From positions 1 to 64,000 of the forward strand of contig NZ_JAEHOB010000004.1 of NCBI RefSeq assembly GCF_016464705.1: a stretch of 64,000 nt of DNA, read 5' to 3'. This DNA is from Qaidamihabitans albus. Lineage in GTDB: Bacteria; Actinomycetota; Actinomycetes; Mycobacteriales; Pseudonocardiaceae. The notes under the pieces are model-generated. The model did no database searches. It was given only the letters and a program-made list of their open reading frames with translations, and was not told the origin of the DNA. Position 1 is the first letter of the stretch, and the number at the start of each line of letters is the position of its first letter. Made by a program: the position numbers and the translations under genes. Shown here in pieces: positions 34,997 to 45,192 of the stretch.

Positions 34997-35492
34997 CGGG
35001 GCCAACGGTCGTCGGCCGGTACGCGACGACGTAATCACCACCCGTGCGAGTGAAGTCAACCAGGGATCGCCATCCCTGCTGTCCTCAGCCGCTCCTTGGC
35101 GGGCCCGGCTGGTGTCAACCCGGGACCCCGATCGCGCTAGGCGACCGACTGCATCGAGACGAGGGTGACAGCTCGAGGTGACCACCGGCGCGATCGGGCG
35201 CGAAGCGGGGTTGACGCCAGTTGGGCCCGCAAGACAATCGCGGCGAGCGGGGATGGCTACCGGCACGTAGCTTGACAACCGAAGATGATCTTTCGGCGTT
35301 CGCTCCGCTCCCACATGGTTCGGCGCGGTCGCCGCAGGCCGTGAGAGAGCCCGGCCCCGGAGCGCAGCGGAGGGGTCGGTGCTCGTGCCTGCGCGGCGCG
35401 CGTCCGCTCGCGACCTGCGGGAGCGGCTTGAAGACGTATAGAAAGTCATCACCAACTTACTCGATCACGCTGACTATGGTCCCCTGGTTCGA
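34997..35492. other. About 500 bases without a supported gene
   Basis: Open frames here have unlikely composition and overlap on both strands without conserved motifs or ribosome sites. I see no RNA gene, no insertion sequence and no clear hairpin beyond the end of the AIPR gene at 35493. Confidence 0.4.
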
Positions 35493-37589
35493 TCACTCTT
35501 CGTCTTCCCGGAGGCGGTTGGCTATGTCGACGAGTGAGCCTTGGTCCGCGATAAACCACCGGCTTGTACCCTGGACCGGTTTTCCCTTATGCCCTGCCTG
35601 ACGGAGCATTTCATTGACCAAACCGCTCGGAGAGTACCGTTTGCCGTCAGCCGCCCAGAGTAACGGTTTTGCCCGGTTGTTTACCCACGTAGCACGGCCA
35701 CGTTGCGGATCGCCAGCGAGCCAAGCTTCGAGCGCCTGTTTCTCTGGGATTCCTTGTGGCTGAAAATTGAGCACCGTCCCGTCTGCGATATGTCCTGCGT
35801 TGACGAGGACGATAACGGCCCTGACCGCTCGCCGCCCGCGCGCCTGCGCAGGAGACGGCCGGTATGCGGCTGGAAGTTCGGGGATTGGACCACCCGAATC
35901 GAGCGCGGCAGACACCGAACGGGCCAATTCCGTGCAGCGCGACTCGTCCCGGAACGTGGCGGGGACGAAACTGGTCGTGCCGTAAAGTTCGTCGACGTAG
36001 TACGTGAGCCAATCCAGCACGATGGACGTGAGCGAGGAGGCCTGCTCAAGCTCCGCATCCCAATTACGGGTCGGGTCGTCCACGTTCTCCAGGCCGACTC
36101 GATGGAGCACGATATGAGCCGCTAGTGCGTCAGCACATTCAGCGACCTTCGCTGCCCGTCCTTCCCGCTCGTCCTTCTCCATCTGTAGCCCTGCTTGCAC
36201 GGCACGAAACATTTGGATGCAACGCCACACGCGAAGAGCCCCTGGCTTCCGCGCGAATATCGATTCATAAGTTCCTTTCGGCCCTCGTTCCCACAACACG
36301 GGGCCGCTGGCTCTGGCACGTGCCGCAAATGAGGGATCGTCCTGTGCGCAAGCCAAGGCGCGGGTCGCTTCTTCCACCGTGCAACCCGACTCCTCCGACG
36401 GCGCATCTTCACCCCGTTGAATTACATATGTCTTGTTCAGGGATAGCGCAAAATCAGTGCGGAGTTCTCGCTGACGGCCATCAAGTGCGACAAAATCGCG
36501 TGCCACGACCTGGTTTTGAGTATTCGTGGCTGTTGTTACATCGTCGGCGAAGCCTGGAGGACAATTCTCCAAGGAGATGAGCCGAACCCAGACGTAGCCC
36601 TCATCAAGGCTGTCTCCGTTGGAGCTTGCCGTCTCGTAGATCGACTTCACTGTCTGCGCGCCATTGACCACGTTGGCGCCTGTTGCGATGAACGTGCCGA
36701 TCTTTCGGGTGGAACCCTGGGGAAGCTTCTGTAATGATTCGCACAGTACGGTAATACCGTTGTTAAAGTACCAGAAGTGGCTCGGTGTTTCCTGGAGGGT
36801 AGATCGCAGTTGGTTGTTGACCTCCGTTAGTCCGAGCGATCGGCGAATGTTTTGGTCGAAAAGCCGATCTCCGGAATCCGCGTACCAGTTCGCCACGTCG
36901 GCGACCGGAACTACGCCATAGTAGGCTCGGTATGGCTCGTCAATGTGACCATAGTCCTGCAAGCTAACCGTGAGATCGGCTCGCGCCGACGAACTGCCAT
37001 CGCGGACGATCTGGTAGAAGTCGCTGAACCAGTAGTGCCTATGCTCAGCGATAGGTTCAAGATCGTTCAGTTCATTCAGGATACGACCAAGGTCACGATT
37101 GACCGCGTCAGCCAATGGCGGCTTGCCGAGCAAGGCGAATACCATCACTATTTTCACGCCGGGCGTGGACATGACCTCTTCGACCGCAGAGGCATGCTTT
37201 TGGAACCGGTCATTGAACTCATTGAATTCTGAGTCCTGAATGAGTTTCACGCCACGGCTGATGGATCCAACTGGGTTCTGGCCAAGTCCGGCGCGGCCTT
37301 TATCGCTCCACTTCGCCTGTACCAGCCACAACTTGCGTTGCCCCAGGTCGACGGCGATACCGTCGATCCCGTTGTCAGCGTCCGCGTCAATGACACCAGC
37401 TGCGGCTTCGTCAGCATCGCACCCTGTGAGGTCTTGCAAGGTCATAGCGGTCAGGGCCCGGGATAGGAATATGTGCTCGCGGTCCTCTGGTGATTTTCGG
37501 GCGGCATCGGTCATGTCTACCAGATCGTCGAATCTGCTGTGCAAGTAGTCAGCAACGTGCTGCACTTGCGTCGGCAATCTGGGGGTCAA
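35493..37589 (-). CDS. AIPR-family (abortive phage infection) protein
   Basis: 698 residues. The N-terminal part has a restriction-nuclease-like core DNGIDGIAVD...LWLVQAKW (Asp76 and QAK at about 91-93). The AIPR signature FWYFNNGIT (272-280) and TGANVVNGAQTVKSIYE (303-319) is clear. The C terminus has KRYSPSGLVNEMLRQ...TSRWFI, like domains found at the ends of restriction-linked proteins. TTG 37589 follows AGGTGG; no ATG precedes the conserved part. It is 84 bases behind hsdM in the same direction, so it belongs to the defence operon and probably acts when restriction fails. Mechanism is not known for most members. Confidence 0.85.
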   Translation of the reverse strand: MTPRLPTQVQHVADYLHSRFDDLVDMTDAARKSPEDREHIFLSRALTAMTLQDLTGCDADEAAAGVIDADADNGIDGIAVDLGQRKLWLVQAKWSDKGRAGLGQNPVGSISRGVKLIQDSEFNEFNDRFQKHASAVEEVMSTPGVKIVMVFALLGKPPLADAVNRDLGRILNELNDLEPIAEHRHYWFSDFYQIVRDGSSSARADLTVSLQDYGHIDEPYRAYYGVVPVADVANWYADSGDRLFDQNIRRSLGLTEVNNQLRSTLQETPSHFWYFNNGITVLCESLQKLPQGSTRKIGTFIATGANVVNGAQTVKSIYETASSNGDSLDEGYVWVRLISLENCPPGFADDVTTATNTQNQVVARDFVALDGRQRELRTDFALSLNKTYVIQRGEDAPSEESGCTVEEATRALACAQDDPSFAARARASGPVLWERGPKGTYESIFARKPGALRVWRCIQMFRAVQAGLQMEKDEREGRAAKVAECADALAAHIVLHRVGLENVDDPTRNWDAELEQASSLTSIVLDWLTYYVDELYGTTSFVPATFRDESRCTELARSVSAALDSGGPIPELPAAYRPSPAQARGRRAVRAVIVLVNAGHIADGTVLNFQPQGIPEKQALEAWLAGDPQRGRATWVNNRAKPLLWAADGKRYSPSGLVNEMLRQAGHKGKPVQGTSRWFIADQGSLVDIANRLREDEE

Positions 37590-37673
37590 CGTTGTCCACC
37601 TCGCTCAATCGGGGCCGGCTTTGCTCGCCCTGGGCTCGTCAGTCGGCCCGTAGTCGCTATCTGGGGCCCATCG

Positions 37674-39212
37674 TTAGATGTCGGTATCTGTGCCGCCGCG
37701 TTCGGCTTTGGCTAGTTGGAGGGCTTCGGCTACTGCCGCGAATTCGGTGAGTGCCGTCTGCAGGTCGTCCACGATCTCCTGGGCGATCACGTCCGGCGGT
37801 TGGAGATTGTCGCCGTTGTCGAGCTCCGAGTCGCGAATCCAGGTTATGTCGAGATTCGCTTTGTCGCGGGAGACCAACTCGTCGTAGGTGAACGACTTGA
37901 AGCGCTCGGTCTCGGTGCGGTTATGCCGATCGTCAGGGTTGTAGCATCGCACGAACTCGGCGAGGTGCTGGGCCTGGAGCTTGTTCTGCCGCAACGTGAA
38001 ATGCTCGCCGGTACGGAAGTCGTACACCCACAGCTTATTCGTCCATGGCTTCTCGGGGCGGGCACGCTTGGCATCGAAGAACAGCACGTTCGCCTTCACG
38101 CCACCCGCGTAGAAGATGCCGGTCGGCAGCCGCAAGAGCGTGTGCACGTCGCACTCGGCGAGCAGTCGTCGGCGCAGCGTCTCGCCCGCGCCACCTTCGA
38201 AGAGCACGTTGTCCGGCACGACGACCGCCGCGCGACCCTCGATCATGAGCAGCTTCGCGATGTGCTGAACGAAGTTGAGCTGCTTGTTGCTCGTCCTTAC
38301 CCAGAAGTCTGACCGGTCGTAGCTGACGTCCTCGCGGGTGGTCTTGCCGAACCCATCGACCGTGGTGAATCCGGACTTGCGGCCGAACGGCGGATTCGCC
38401 AGCACGAGGCTCGGGCGCTCCTGCGCGCTCGGCGGCCGGGCCAGCGCGTCGCGGACATCGATCAGCGCCTTCTCGCCTGGGTCGCCGATACCGTGCAGCA
38501 GCAGGTTCATCTGCGCCAGGCGGGCGGTCCCGTGCACGAGTTCTATGCCGGAGATGCCACCGGCGCGCAGGGCGTGGGCTTCTTCCGTAGTGAGGTGCTC
38601 GCCGTACTCACGCACGATGTAGTCGTGAGCAGCGAGCAGGAAGCCGCCGGTACCACAGGCCGGGTCCACGATTGTATCGTCCGGACGTGGCTGCATGCAT
38701 TTGACCACGACCTCGATTAGCGCACGCGGCGTGAAGTACTGGCCTGCGCCCGACTTGATGTCCTCCGCGCCTTTCTCCAACAGCGCCTCGTACGCGTCAC
38801 CCTTAATGTCCACGCCCGTGCCGGACCAGTTCACAGTGTCGATTAGGTCCGTGATTAGCCGTTTTAAGGTCGCCGCGTTGCGGATCTTGTTCTCGGCGCT
38901 GTGGTAGATGAGTCCGAGAGCGGTGTCCGGCTTCTTGCCGAGTTGTTCGAGGATATCCTCGTAGGTGTGCCGCAGCTCCTCAGCGTCGGTGTCCAAGAGT
39001 GTTTGCCAGCCGAGCTTCTTCGGAATGATCTGCTTGCCGCCGCCGAATGCTTTCCGACTGGCTCGTTCGTCAGCCATCTTTAGAAACAGCAGCAACGTTA
39101 GCTGATCGACGTAGTCGATGGTCGACACGCCGTCGTGTCGCAGCACGTGGCAGTAGCTCCAGAGCTTGTCAACGAGTTGCTTCACTTCGGCAGCTGTCTT
39201 TGGTATCGTCAC
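37674..39212 (-). CDS. hsdM: Type I restriction-modification DNA methyltransferase subunit HsdM
   Basis: 512 residues. N-terminal HsdM helical domain, SAM motif DPACGTGGF (183-191), and the adenine-N6 catalytic NPPF (273-276). GTG 39212 follows GGAG and overlaps hsdS by four bases. With HsdS it methylates adenine in a bipartite site and joins HsdR for cleavage. Confidence 0.95.
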   Translation of the reverse strand: MTIPKTAAEVKQLVDKLWSYCHVLRHDGVSTIDYVDQLTLLLFLKMADERASRKAFGGGKQIIPKKLGWQTLLDTDAEELRHTYEDILEQLGKKPDTALGLIYHSAENKIRNAATLKRLITDLIDTVNWSGTGVDIKGDAYEALLEKGAEDIKSGAGQYFTPRALIEVVVKCMQPRPDDTIVDPACGTGGFLLAAHDYIVREYGEHLTTEEAHALRAGGISGIELVHGTARLAQMNLLLHGIGDPGEKALIDVRDALARPPSAQERPSLVLANPPFGRKSGFTTVDGFGKTTREDVSYDRSDFWVRTSNKQLNFVQHIAKLLMIEGRAAVVVPDNVLFEGGAGETLRRRLLAECDVHTLLRLPTGIFYAGGVKANVLFFDAKRARPEKPWTNKLWVYDFRTGEHFTLRQNKLQAQHLAEFVRCYNPDDRHNRTETERFKSFTYDELVSRDKANLDITWIRDSELDNGDNLQPPDVIAQEIVDDLQTALTEFAAVAEALQLAKAERGGTDTDI

Positions 39213-40669
39213 GTCGTCTCCTGTTTTTTATGCCGACCTCGCTTGGTCTTCAGTGTCGCCGCACGTTCGTTACGGATACGCTCTAACAACACGGATGCGG
39301 GCTCATCGCTGGGATCCTGAGGCACAAGCTTCCCAGCAAAAGCCTCCGCAAGTAGCGACCGGCGGACGTCCTCGGCCGCCTTACGTGCACTTTCTATCGA
39401 AATCAAGCCACGCTCAGCACTGTCAGCTAGTTGCCTGACTGCATACATGATCCGATCTTGTTCTTCCGGTGGAGGCAATGGAATTGGCATTGCTGCCAAC
39501 TTCGTACCGTTGACGTTCGCTTGGCCGACTTGCTGACTAGCGACCGCCTCGATATATCGACGCCCGAATATACTGTTAATAACGAGCGAGATCCAATCAG
39601 GATTCACCGCGGGAACCAGTTGGCAGCGAATGATATACGAAGCGAACACGGCGGGACCATGCGAATCTCGGTAAACGGCAGATTTGCCAACCAGATCAAA
39701 ACTATTTGTCCGATTGAATAGAATATCGCCATCTTGGAGGAGCAGCTTCGAGATATCCGGATGGCTAGCAGGGAGGTACTTCATGGACTCGTTTGTGATC
39801 GCTCCGCCCTGAATATTCCCCATTCGGATTACGGGGATTGAGGCGCCATCGTCATTTACTGTCGCTTTTGCGGACGTGCCATACTGTATCCGCCGTGAAA
39901 GTGTGGCCAAAGAGACCGCCGCCCACCAACTCGGCACCGAGACCTCGATTGTCCCCGTCGCTTTGGCAGGCTCGCCCCTTGCGCGAATTTGCCGGTATTC
40001 TGCGATGGAATTGAGGTACGTGGGCAGTGGAGTATCCGCGGCACTCGGTTCAGCGAGCTCGCCTTGAAGTGCCGATGAAACTATACTTCGGTCCAGCCTC
40101 TTCGTTCTTACTTTGGCCTTGTCAAGGATCTGCTTGCCTGCATCGAGGCGGGACAGGTGGTCTTCGAGACTGGCGACGATGCGTCGTTGCTCCGCGGTTG
40201 ACGGTAGCGGTACTCGGAATCCCATGAGCTTCGAAGTATCTATCGAGGCAACCGTCGTTCCGCGCTTGCTGCATTCGCTGAGAATTTCCTGCTCCGCGCT
40301 TCGTAGATAGTACGCGATCCACGCAGATTCGACACCAGGATACGTAACAACCGAGCGCATATCTTGATTCAAAGTGGTCGCAAACGGGACCTGCGCCACT
40401 GGGAGCTTGTGTTCTAGAATCCCGGAACGCACGACGACCGCTACGGAATCGTCCGGCACCAACCGGACCGCAGATCTATCGACTGCTTCCGAGGTTATAT
40501 GATCGCGCGTCCTGCCGAGTTTCTCGCTACCCATATCCTTTGGCGAGAGCCAAGGGATGGTCCCATCTGTCCAAAATTCTGGTTTACTCTTCGAGGGTGT
40601 TCCACCGCCGAACCATTCGCCGATTTCTCCCAGCGTTGTCCATTCCCAGCCGGGTGGTAGGTCGCTCAT
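39209..40669 (-). CDS. hsdS: Type I restriction-modification specificity subunit HsdS
   Basis: 486 residues with two target-recognition domains, each ending in the conserved LPxxxEQxRI helix start (LPSTAEQRRIVASLEDHL and LPPPEEQDRIMYAVRQL), and the spacer helices that measure the gap of the DNA site. The DNA of this gene is AT-richer than neighbours, as expected for a variable exchanged subunit. Four-base overlaps on both sides. Confidence 0.95.
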   Translation of the reverse strand: MSDLPPGWEWTTLGEIGEWFGGGTPSKSKPEFWTDGTIPWLSPKDMGSEKLGRTRDHITSEAVDRSAVRLVPDDSVAVVVRSGILEHKLPVAQVPFATTLNQDMRSVVTYPGVESAWIAYYLRSAEQEILSECSKRGTTVASIDTSKLMGFRVPLPSTAEQRRIVASLEDHLSRLDAGKQILDKAKVRTKRLDRSIVSSALQGELAEPSAADTPLPTYLNSIAEYRQIRARGEPAKATGTIEVSVPSWWAAVSLATLSRRIQYGTSAKATVNDDGASIPVIRMGNIQGGAITNESMKYLPASHPDISKLLLQDGDILFNRTNSFDLVGKSAVYRDSHGPAVFASYIIRCQLVPAVNPDWISLVINSIFGRRYIEAVASQQVGQANVNGTKLAAMPIPLPPPEEQDRIMYAVRQLADSAERGLISIESARKAAEDVRRSLLAEAFAGKLVPQDPSDEPASVLLERIRNERAATLKTKRGRHKKQETT

Positions 40670-43600
40670 GCGGGAAGGTTCCTGTTCAGGTCGGCCAGTA
40701 GGTGTTCGGCGCGGTCGTCGCCGAAGTGTCGGATGAAGCCGTCGACGCCGCCGCGCTCGGTGAACGGTACCGTGTCCAGATCCTCATGGCTGACCGACAG
40801 GCGGTTGGCGATGGTTGCGGCGATCTTCTCTAGCCACCACCGTTGATCGACGGTGAACCGCGCACCGGCCTGCTCCTGCCGAGCGATCCAGTTGGCGAGG
40901 TTCTCCTCGACCTTGGACAGGGGCGGGTGAAGTTCTTGGTCGAGTCCGAGTTCGAACCGGAGGATGGCCATGAGGTGAGGGATGTCCTTCCGGCGGCCGT
41001 TGCCCTTGGCGATCCCCAGGTTCTCGTAGGCGTGCCACAACCGTTCCGGCGTCCAGCGGTGCGGCGGCGCCTCGATCCTCGTGGCGAGTCGCTTGAGCAT
41101 TTTGTACAACTCGGCCGGGTCCCGACGTGGATCGCTGAAGGCGACGCGGAATACGGCGATCTCGTCAGCATGGTCAGCCATGTACTGTCGCCAGTCCTCT
41201 ACTGTGTGCCGCGCGGTGTCCTCATCCATACGGCGGGCCTCCACCGAAATGGTCGTGTCAATAGTGTGCTCGTCGTAGTGCAGGTCATACTTGCGGCGTA
41301 TTTCGATGATGCGTTTGCGCAGCTCAGGACGTTCAGCAAGGGTCCTGACAGCGTTGAGCACCAGGGTGCGTTGGGCCTCTTCTCCACCGGACTGGAACGC
41401 CTGCTCCTGGGCATCCTCGTCGGTGGCGCGTTCTATCTCCTGGACGATCTGTTGTAGTGGTTGGCCGCCCGCAAGGTCAGTGAGCTCTTCCTGTTCAACG
41501 GGGGTGATGTCGCGATTCAGCCTGCCTAGACGTGACGCAAGTGCAGCCGCTTCCTCGGTGTTGATGCTCTGGCTGGCGGCCTTGGTCAGCAGCTTCTCCA
41601 GGTTGACTTGCCGTTGGCTCGCGGGTTGCAATGGTTTGGCGTCCACGAGCGGTGAGTCTGCGACACCGATCGGATCGACAAGCAGGAATTTCTCCTTGGC
41701 GCGAGCGTCTGGGGTGACCCTCTGGAACTCGTCGGCGTCAATGGTGCGTGCGCCGCGGCCCTTCATTTGTTCGAAGTAGGTTGCGCTGGACACGCCGCGG
41801 AGAAAGATCACGCACTCCAGGGGTTTGACGTCGGTGCCGGTGGCGATCATGTCGACGGTGACGGCGACCCGGAAAGCCGGATCGTTGCGGAAGTCAGAGA
41901 TCAACTGTTCGGGGTTGTCGGCGCGGTAGGTGACTTTGGCGCAGAACTTGTTGTCCCCAGTGAAGATCTCGCGCACGATCTGCACGACGTCGTCGGCGTG
42001 TTGGTCAGTCTTCGCGAAGATCAATGTCTTAGGCACGTGGGTGCGCTTCGGGAAGTACTGCGGCCAGTCGTCGTGGAACTGCTGGATAACCTTGCGGATC
42101 TGGCTGGGATTTATCACCGTGCGCCCGATGGCGTCGGCGTTGTAATCCAGCGTGGTGTCCAGCGGCTCGTACCGAATCTTCTTGGTGTGCAGGTCGACGA
42201 TGCGCACGGGCACGTTCGCGGGGATCGAACCGCCGTGTTCACCGACCTCGGTACGGATACGCATGATGTCGTAGTCGACGTTGACGCCGTCGGCAACGGC
42301 CTGGCGGTAGGTGTACTGGCTGACGAGGTTCTCGTGGAAAAACCCGAACGTTTGCTGCACGGGTGTCGCCGTCAGTCCGATCAGATGCGCGTCAAAGTAC
42401 TCCAACACCCCACGCCACTTGCCATAGATGGAACGGTGACACTCGTCCACGATTACTAGGTCGAACGTCTCCGGCGGCACGCTTGGGTTGTACTGCACTT
42501 CGACTGGGCCGTCGGGCTCGGAGTCGTCCGGTTCGTCGACGTCAGGCAGCGGCTGCCCGCTGAGCATGGCGTAGAGCCGCTGCACGGTGCTGATCACCAC
42601 GTGTGTGGAGCCGAGTACGACGTCGCTTCGCAGGCGCTGCACGTTGTATAGTTCAGAAAACGGGGTTCCGTCGTCGGGCGTGCGGTAGTTGTCGAACGCG
42701 CTCTGTGCTTGGCGGCCTAGGTTGTTGCGGTCGACGAGGAACAGCACACGTCGTGCGTTCGCGTGCCGTAGCAGCCGGTATGTCTCGGTGACCATGGTGT
42801 AGGTCTTGCCCGCGCCCGTAGCCATCTGGATCAGTGAACGTGGGCGGTCGGCGCAAAGCGATACATCCAACCCCTTGATCGCCTCGACTTGTGCGTCACG
42901 GAGACCTTCCTCGTTCAGAGGCGGCATGTGACGCAACCGGTGACGGTAGGTCGGAACAGCCTCGTTGGTGTCCGCATCCCGCATCCACCGCGCGATCGTG
43001 GATGGCTGGTGGAAGGAGAACACCCGGCGCGGCCGCACGATCGGATCCAGAGTGTTGGTGAACCTGGTCTCCACACCTGTCGACTCATAGCGAAATGGCA
43101 AGGGAGTCCGCCATGCCGCTAGCCGTTGCCCCGCATCGAGGTTCGCGGCGTACCGCGCGGTTTGCTGATCGACCGCCCCGAGACTGATGCCCTCGCGTTT
43201 GGCTTCCAGTACACCGACGAGTTTGGCGTCGACGTAGAGAAAGTAGTCGGCGCGGCCCTTCGCCGTGGGGACCTCACGAACGGCGACGCCCTGAGAGGCG
43301 TGGACATTAGTGTCGCTGATGTCCTGCACCGTCCAGCCCGCGTGAGCGAGCATCCGGTCAATGAGCCGACGGGTCTGCGCCTCGTTGAGTGGGCGCCGGG
43401 AAGCGGATTGGGCGCGTTCGACGTACTCGTCTCGGGTGGCTGGGTCGATTGCCGTGGTGTGCTCGGCCTTGTCCGTGAGGCGGCGCTGGAGATCATCGAC
43501 CTGATTGGTGAGATTCTTGATCAGTTCCGCCATGCCGGCCTGCGCCTGCATAGTCTGCTGGATTTCTTCGACTGCCTGTCGTCGCGCGGCCTCCTCCGCA

Positions 43601-44193
43601 GCTTGGAGCTCGTGATGCTCGTCCAGCTTCAGACGCATCTCGACCAGTTCGGCGCGCTGCGCTTCGAGCAGACTGTGTAGTTCGCCCAGAGCCTCGGCAT
43701 CAGCGGTGGAGGTCGGCGTAGCCTCTTTGCGAGGTTGCGGAGGAATGAAGGCGGGCACGTCGGGCTGGTCGGCGACGGTACGGTGAAACCAGGCGCCGAG
43801 TTCGTAGGAAGCACGCAGGAGCAGGAGCGCTTCCCGTTGCGCGGCGAAACCCTCGTGGTTGGCCTTGTTACCGATCCGGCGGACCTCATCGAACCACCAG
43901 CGGACTCGCTGGTTCACGAAGCCTTGGTCGCTAAGGATTTTCAGACGTTGGTGCTGCTTGTCTGGCATACCCGGTATACCGAATTGAGAGAAGGCTTGCG
44001 CTGTGAGCGCTTCGCCAAACTGGCGACACTTCACCATGGACGTGTTCGGATCGTCGAACACGAGTTGCTCGGCCATTGCCCCATACATGACTAACAAAGG
44101 GTCATGCACGAGGAGGTAACCGAAGTTCGGCACCGCAGCAGCGAGTTCGTGAATTCGCTTGTCAGCTGGCACGCAATCTACCCCCATAGGCAC
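40666..44193 (-). CDS. hsdR: Type I restriction endonuclease subunit HsdR
   Basis: 1175 residues. N-terminal DUF4145-like domain (NFGYLLVHDPLLV...DDPN), coiled coil (about 165-245), PD-(D/E)xK nuclease (GRADYF at 311-316 and EAK at 330-332), SF2 helicase with Walker A MATGAGKT (457-464) and DECH (583-586), LTATP, and an EcoEI-type C-terminal domain. ATP-driven translocating nuclease. The start is uncertain: GTG 44193 or ATG 44187. First gene of the hsdRSM-AIPR operon. Confidence 0.95.
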   Translation of the reverse strand: MPMGVDCVPADKRIHELAAAVPNFGYLLVHDPLLVMYGAMAEQLVFDDPNTSMVKCRQFGEALTAQAFSQFGIPGMPDKQHQRLKILSDQGFVNQRVRWWFDEVRRIGNKANHEGFAAQREALLLLRASYELGAWFHRTVADQPDVPAFIPPQPRKEATPTSTADAEALGELHSLLEAQRAELVEMRLKLDEHHELQAAEEAARRQAVEEIQQTMQAQAGMAELIKNLTNQVDDLQRRLTDKAEHTTAIDPATRDEYVERAQSASRRPLNEAQTRRLIDRMLAHAGWTVQDISDTNVHASQGVAVREVPTAKGRADYFLYVDAKLVGVLEAKREGISLGAVDQQTARYAANLDAGQRLAAWRTPLPFRYESTGVETRFTNTLDPIVRPRRVFSFHQPSTIARWMRDADTNEAVPTYRHRLRHMPPLNEEGLRDAQVEAIKGLDVSLCADRPRSLIQMATGAGKTYTMVTETYRLLRHANARRVLFLVDRNNLGRQAQSAFDNYRTPDDGTPFSELYNVQRLRSDVVLGSTHVVISTVQRLYAMLSGQPLPDVDEPDDSEPDGPVEVQYNPSVPPETFDLVIVDECHRSIYGKWRGVLEYFDAHLIGLTATPVQQTFGFFHENLVSQYTYRQAVADGVNVDYDIMRIRTEVGEHGGSIPANVPVRIVDLHTKKIRYEPLDTTLDYNADAIGRTVINPSQIRKVIQQFHDDWPQYFPKRTHVPKTLIFAKTDQHADDVVQIVREIFTGDNKFCAKVTYRADNPEQLISDFRNDPAFRVAVTVDMIATGTDVKPLECVIFLRGVSSATYFEQMKGRGARTIDADEFQRVTPDARAKEKFLLVDPIGVADSPLVDAKPLQPASQRQVNLEKLLTKAASQSINTEEAAALASRLGRLNRDITPVEQEELTDLAGGQPLQQIVQEIERATDEDAQEQAFQSGGEEAQRTLVLNAVRTLAERPELRKRIIEIRRKYDLHYDEHTIDTTISVEARRMDEDTARHTVEDWRQYMADHADEIAVFRVAFSDPRRDPAELYKMLKRLATRIEAPPHRWTPERLWHAYENLGIAKGNGRRKDIPHLMAILRFELGLDQELHPPLSKVEENLANWIARQEQAGARFTVDQRWWLEKIAATIANRLSVSHEDLDTVPFTERGGVDGFIRHFGDDRAEHLLADLNRNLPA

Positions 44194-44480
44194 GTCTCAA
44201 CCCAGGACTCAGAGGCCACCATATGTCACAGTCTGCGTCGATACGATCGCTCCTTGCGCGGTCGTACGGCTTCGGATCTTCGTTACGAGCCGTGTCTGAA
44301 TCGTTATCGCCGTCTTGGTTACGATACGTACACGGCTTGCGTCTGGGTCAGAGCTTGTTGTCGGTACCAGCCTGGTGCCAGTGAGCTGCGTGGTGTGCAA
44401 GATCCGACCGCTGTGACTTGGCAGGGGAGTTGCCGAGACAAACCATTGTGAGTATCCGCTTAGTTGGCCACCACCAAAGC
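44194..44480. other. Gap between hsdR and creatininase gene
   Basis: 287 bases upstream of hsdR and downstream of the creatininase stop. It should hold the hsdR promoter; AT-richer patches such as GTTACGATACGTACACGGCTT are present, but I cannot fix -35 and -10 boxes. No gene is supported. Confidence 0.35.
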
Positions 44481-45179
44481 CTAGACAAGACCAAGGTAAG
44501 GCTTGAACTGAGCGGCGAAGGCGTCGAGCAGCCTCTTGCCTTTGTCTGCGGTGGCTAGTGATGGCCGCCCGATCACACCGGATTTCGAGTACGCCATGAC
44601 ACCTTCGCTCAGGAGGTGTCGGCGGTCGTCAGCAGTCCAGTCGGCCTCGCCGTAACTTGGTGCTACCAGGTCAGGCTGCTCAGCTAGCAAGATTGAGGTC
44701 TCTGCTTCACCAGCGTGCATGTCCTCGTGGACGTTCGTCGTCAGGCCGGCCGTACGTCGCGCTTGCTCCCACTCGGTGGATGAGGGGTACAGGACCATGC
44801 GCTGACCATGCGCGTTCGACTCCTGCACAACGTTGCTGAGGACGTAGTTGCCGCCGTGTGCGTTGATCAGGACGAGCTTCGCCACACTGGAACGATTCAG
44901 TGATTCCTGGATGTCGCCGATGACACGGTGCACGGTGGTCGCGCTGATGCTGACGGGGCCTGCGAAGTCAGCATGCTCGTGAGAGCAGCTGATGGTGATC
45001 GGCGGTAGCAGGAAGAGGCTGTAGACGTTCGCGATTCGTCGAGCGATCGAGCATGCGATCAGGGTGTCGGTCGCGAGCGGGAGATGATCACCGTGTTGCT
45101 CGAAGCTGCCAATAGGTAGGACAGCAATGTCGGAACCTTGGTCCCGCACATCGTGGGAGCTCGCGGTGGTGATCAGCAA
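44481..45179 (-). CDS. Creatininase-family amidohydrolase
   Basis: 232 residues. Metal-site motifs of the family: LPIGSFEQHGDHLPLATDT, ISCSHEHADF, VLINAHGGNY and DMHAGEAETS. Family members include creatininase and mycofactocin-associated MftE-like peptidases; no mycofactocin genes are here, so the substrate is open. TTG 45179 starts 13 bases after the extended end of the XRE gene, making an XRE-creatininase operon, a pairing often found on actinobacterial elements. Confidence 0.82.
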   Translation of the reverse strand: MLITTASSHDVRDQGSDIAVLPIGSFEQHGDHLPLATDTLIACSIARRIANVYSLFLLPPITISCSHEHADFAGPVSISATTVHRVIGDIQESLNRSSVAKLVLINAHGGNYVLSNVVQESNAHGQRMVLYPSSTEWEQARRTAGLTTNVHEDMHAGEAETSILLAEQPDLVAPSYGEADWTADDRRHLLSEGVMAYSKSGVIGRPSLATADKGKRLLDAFAAQFKPYLGLV

Positions 45180-45192
45180 TGCCCGGCCCTCT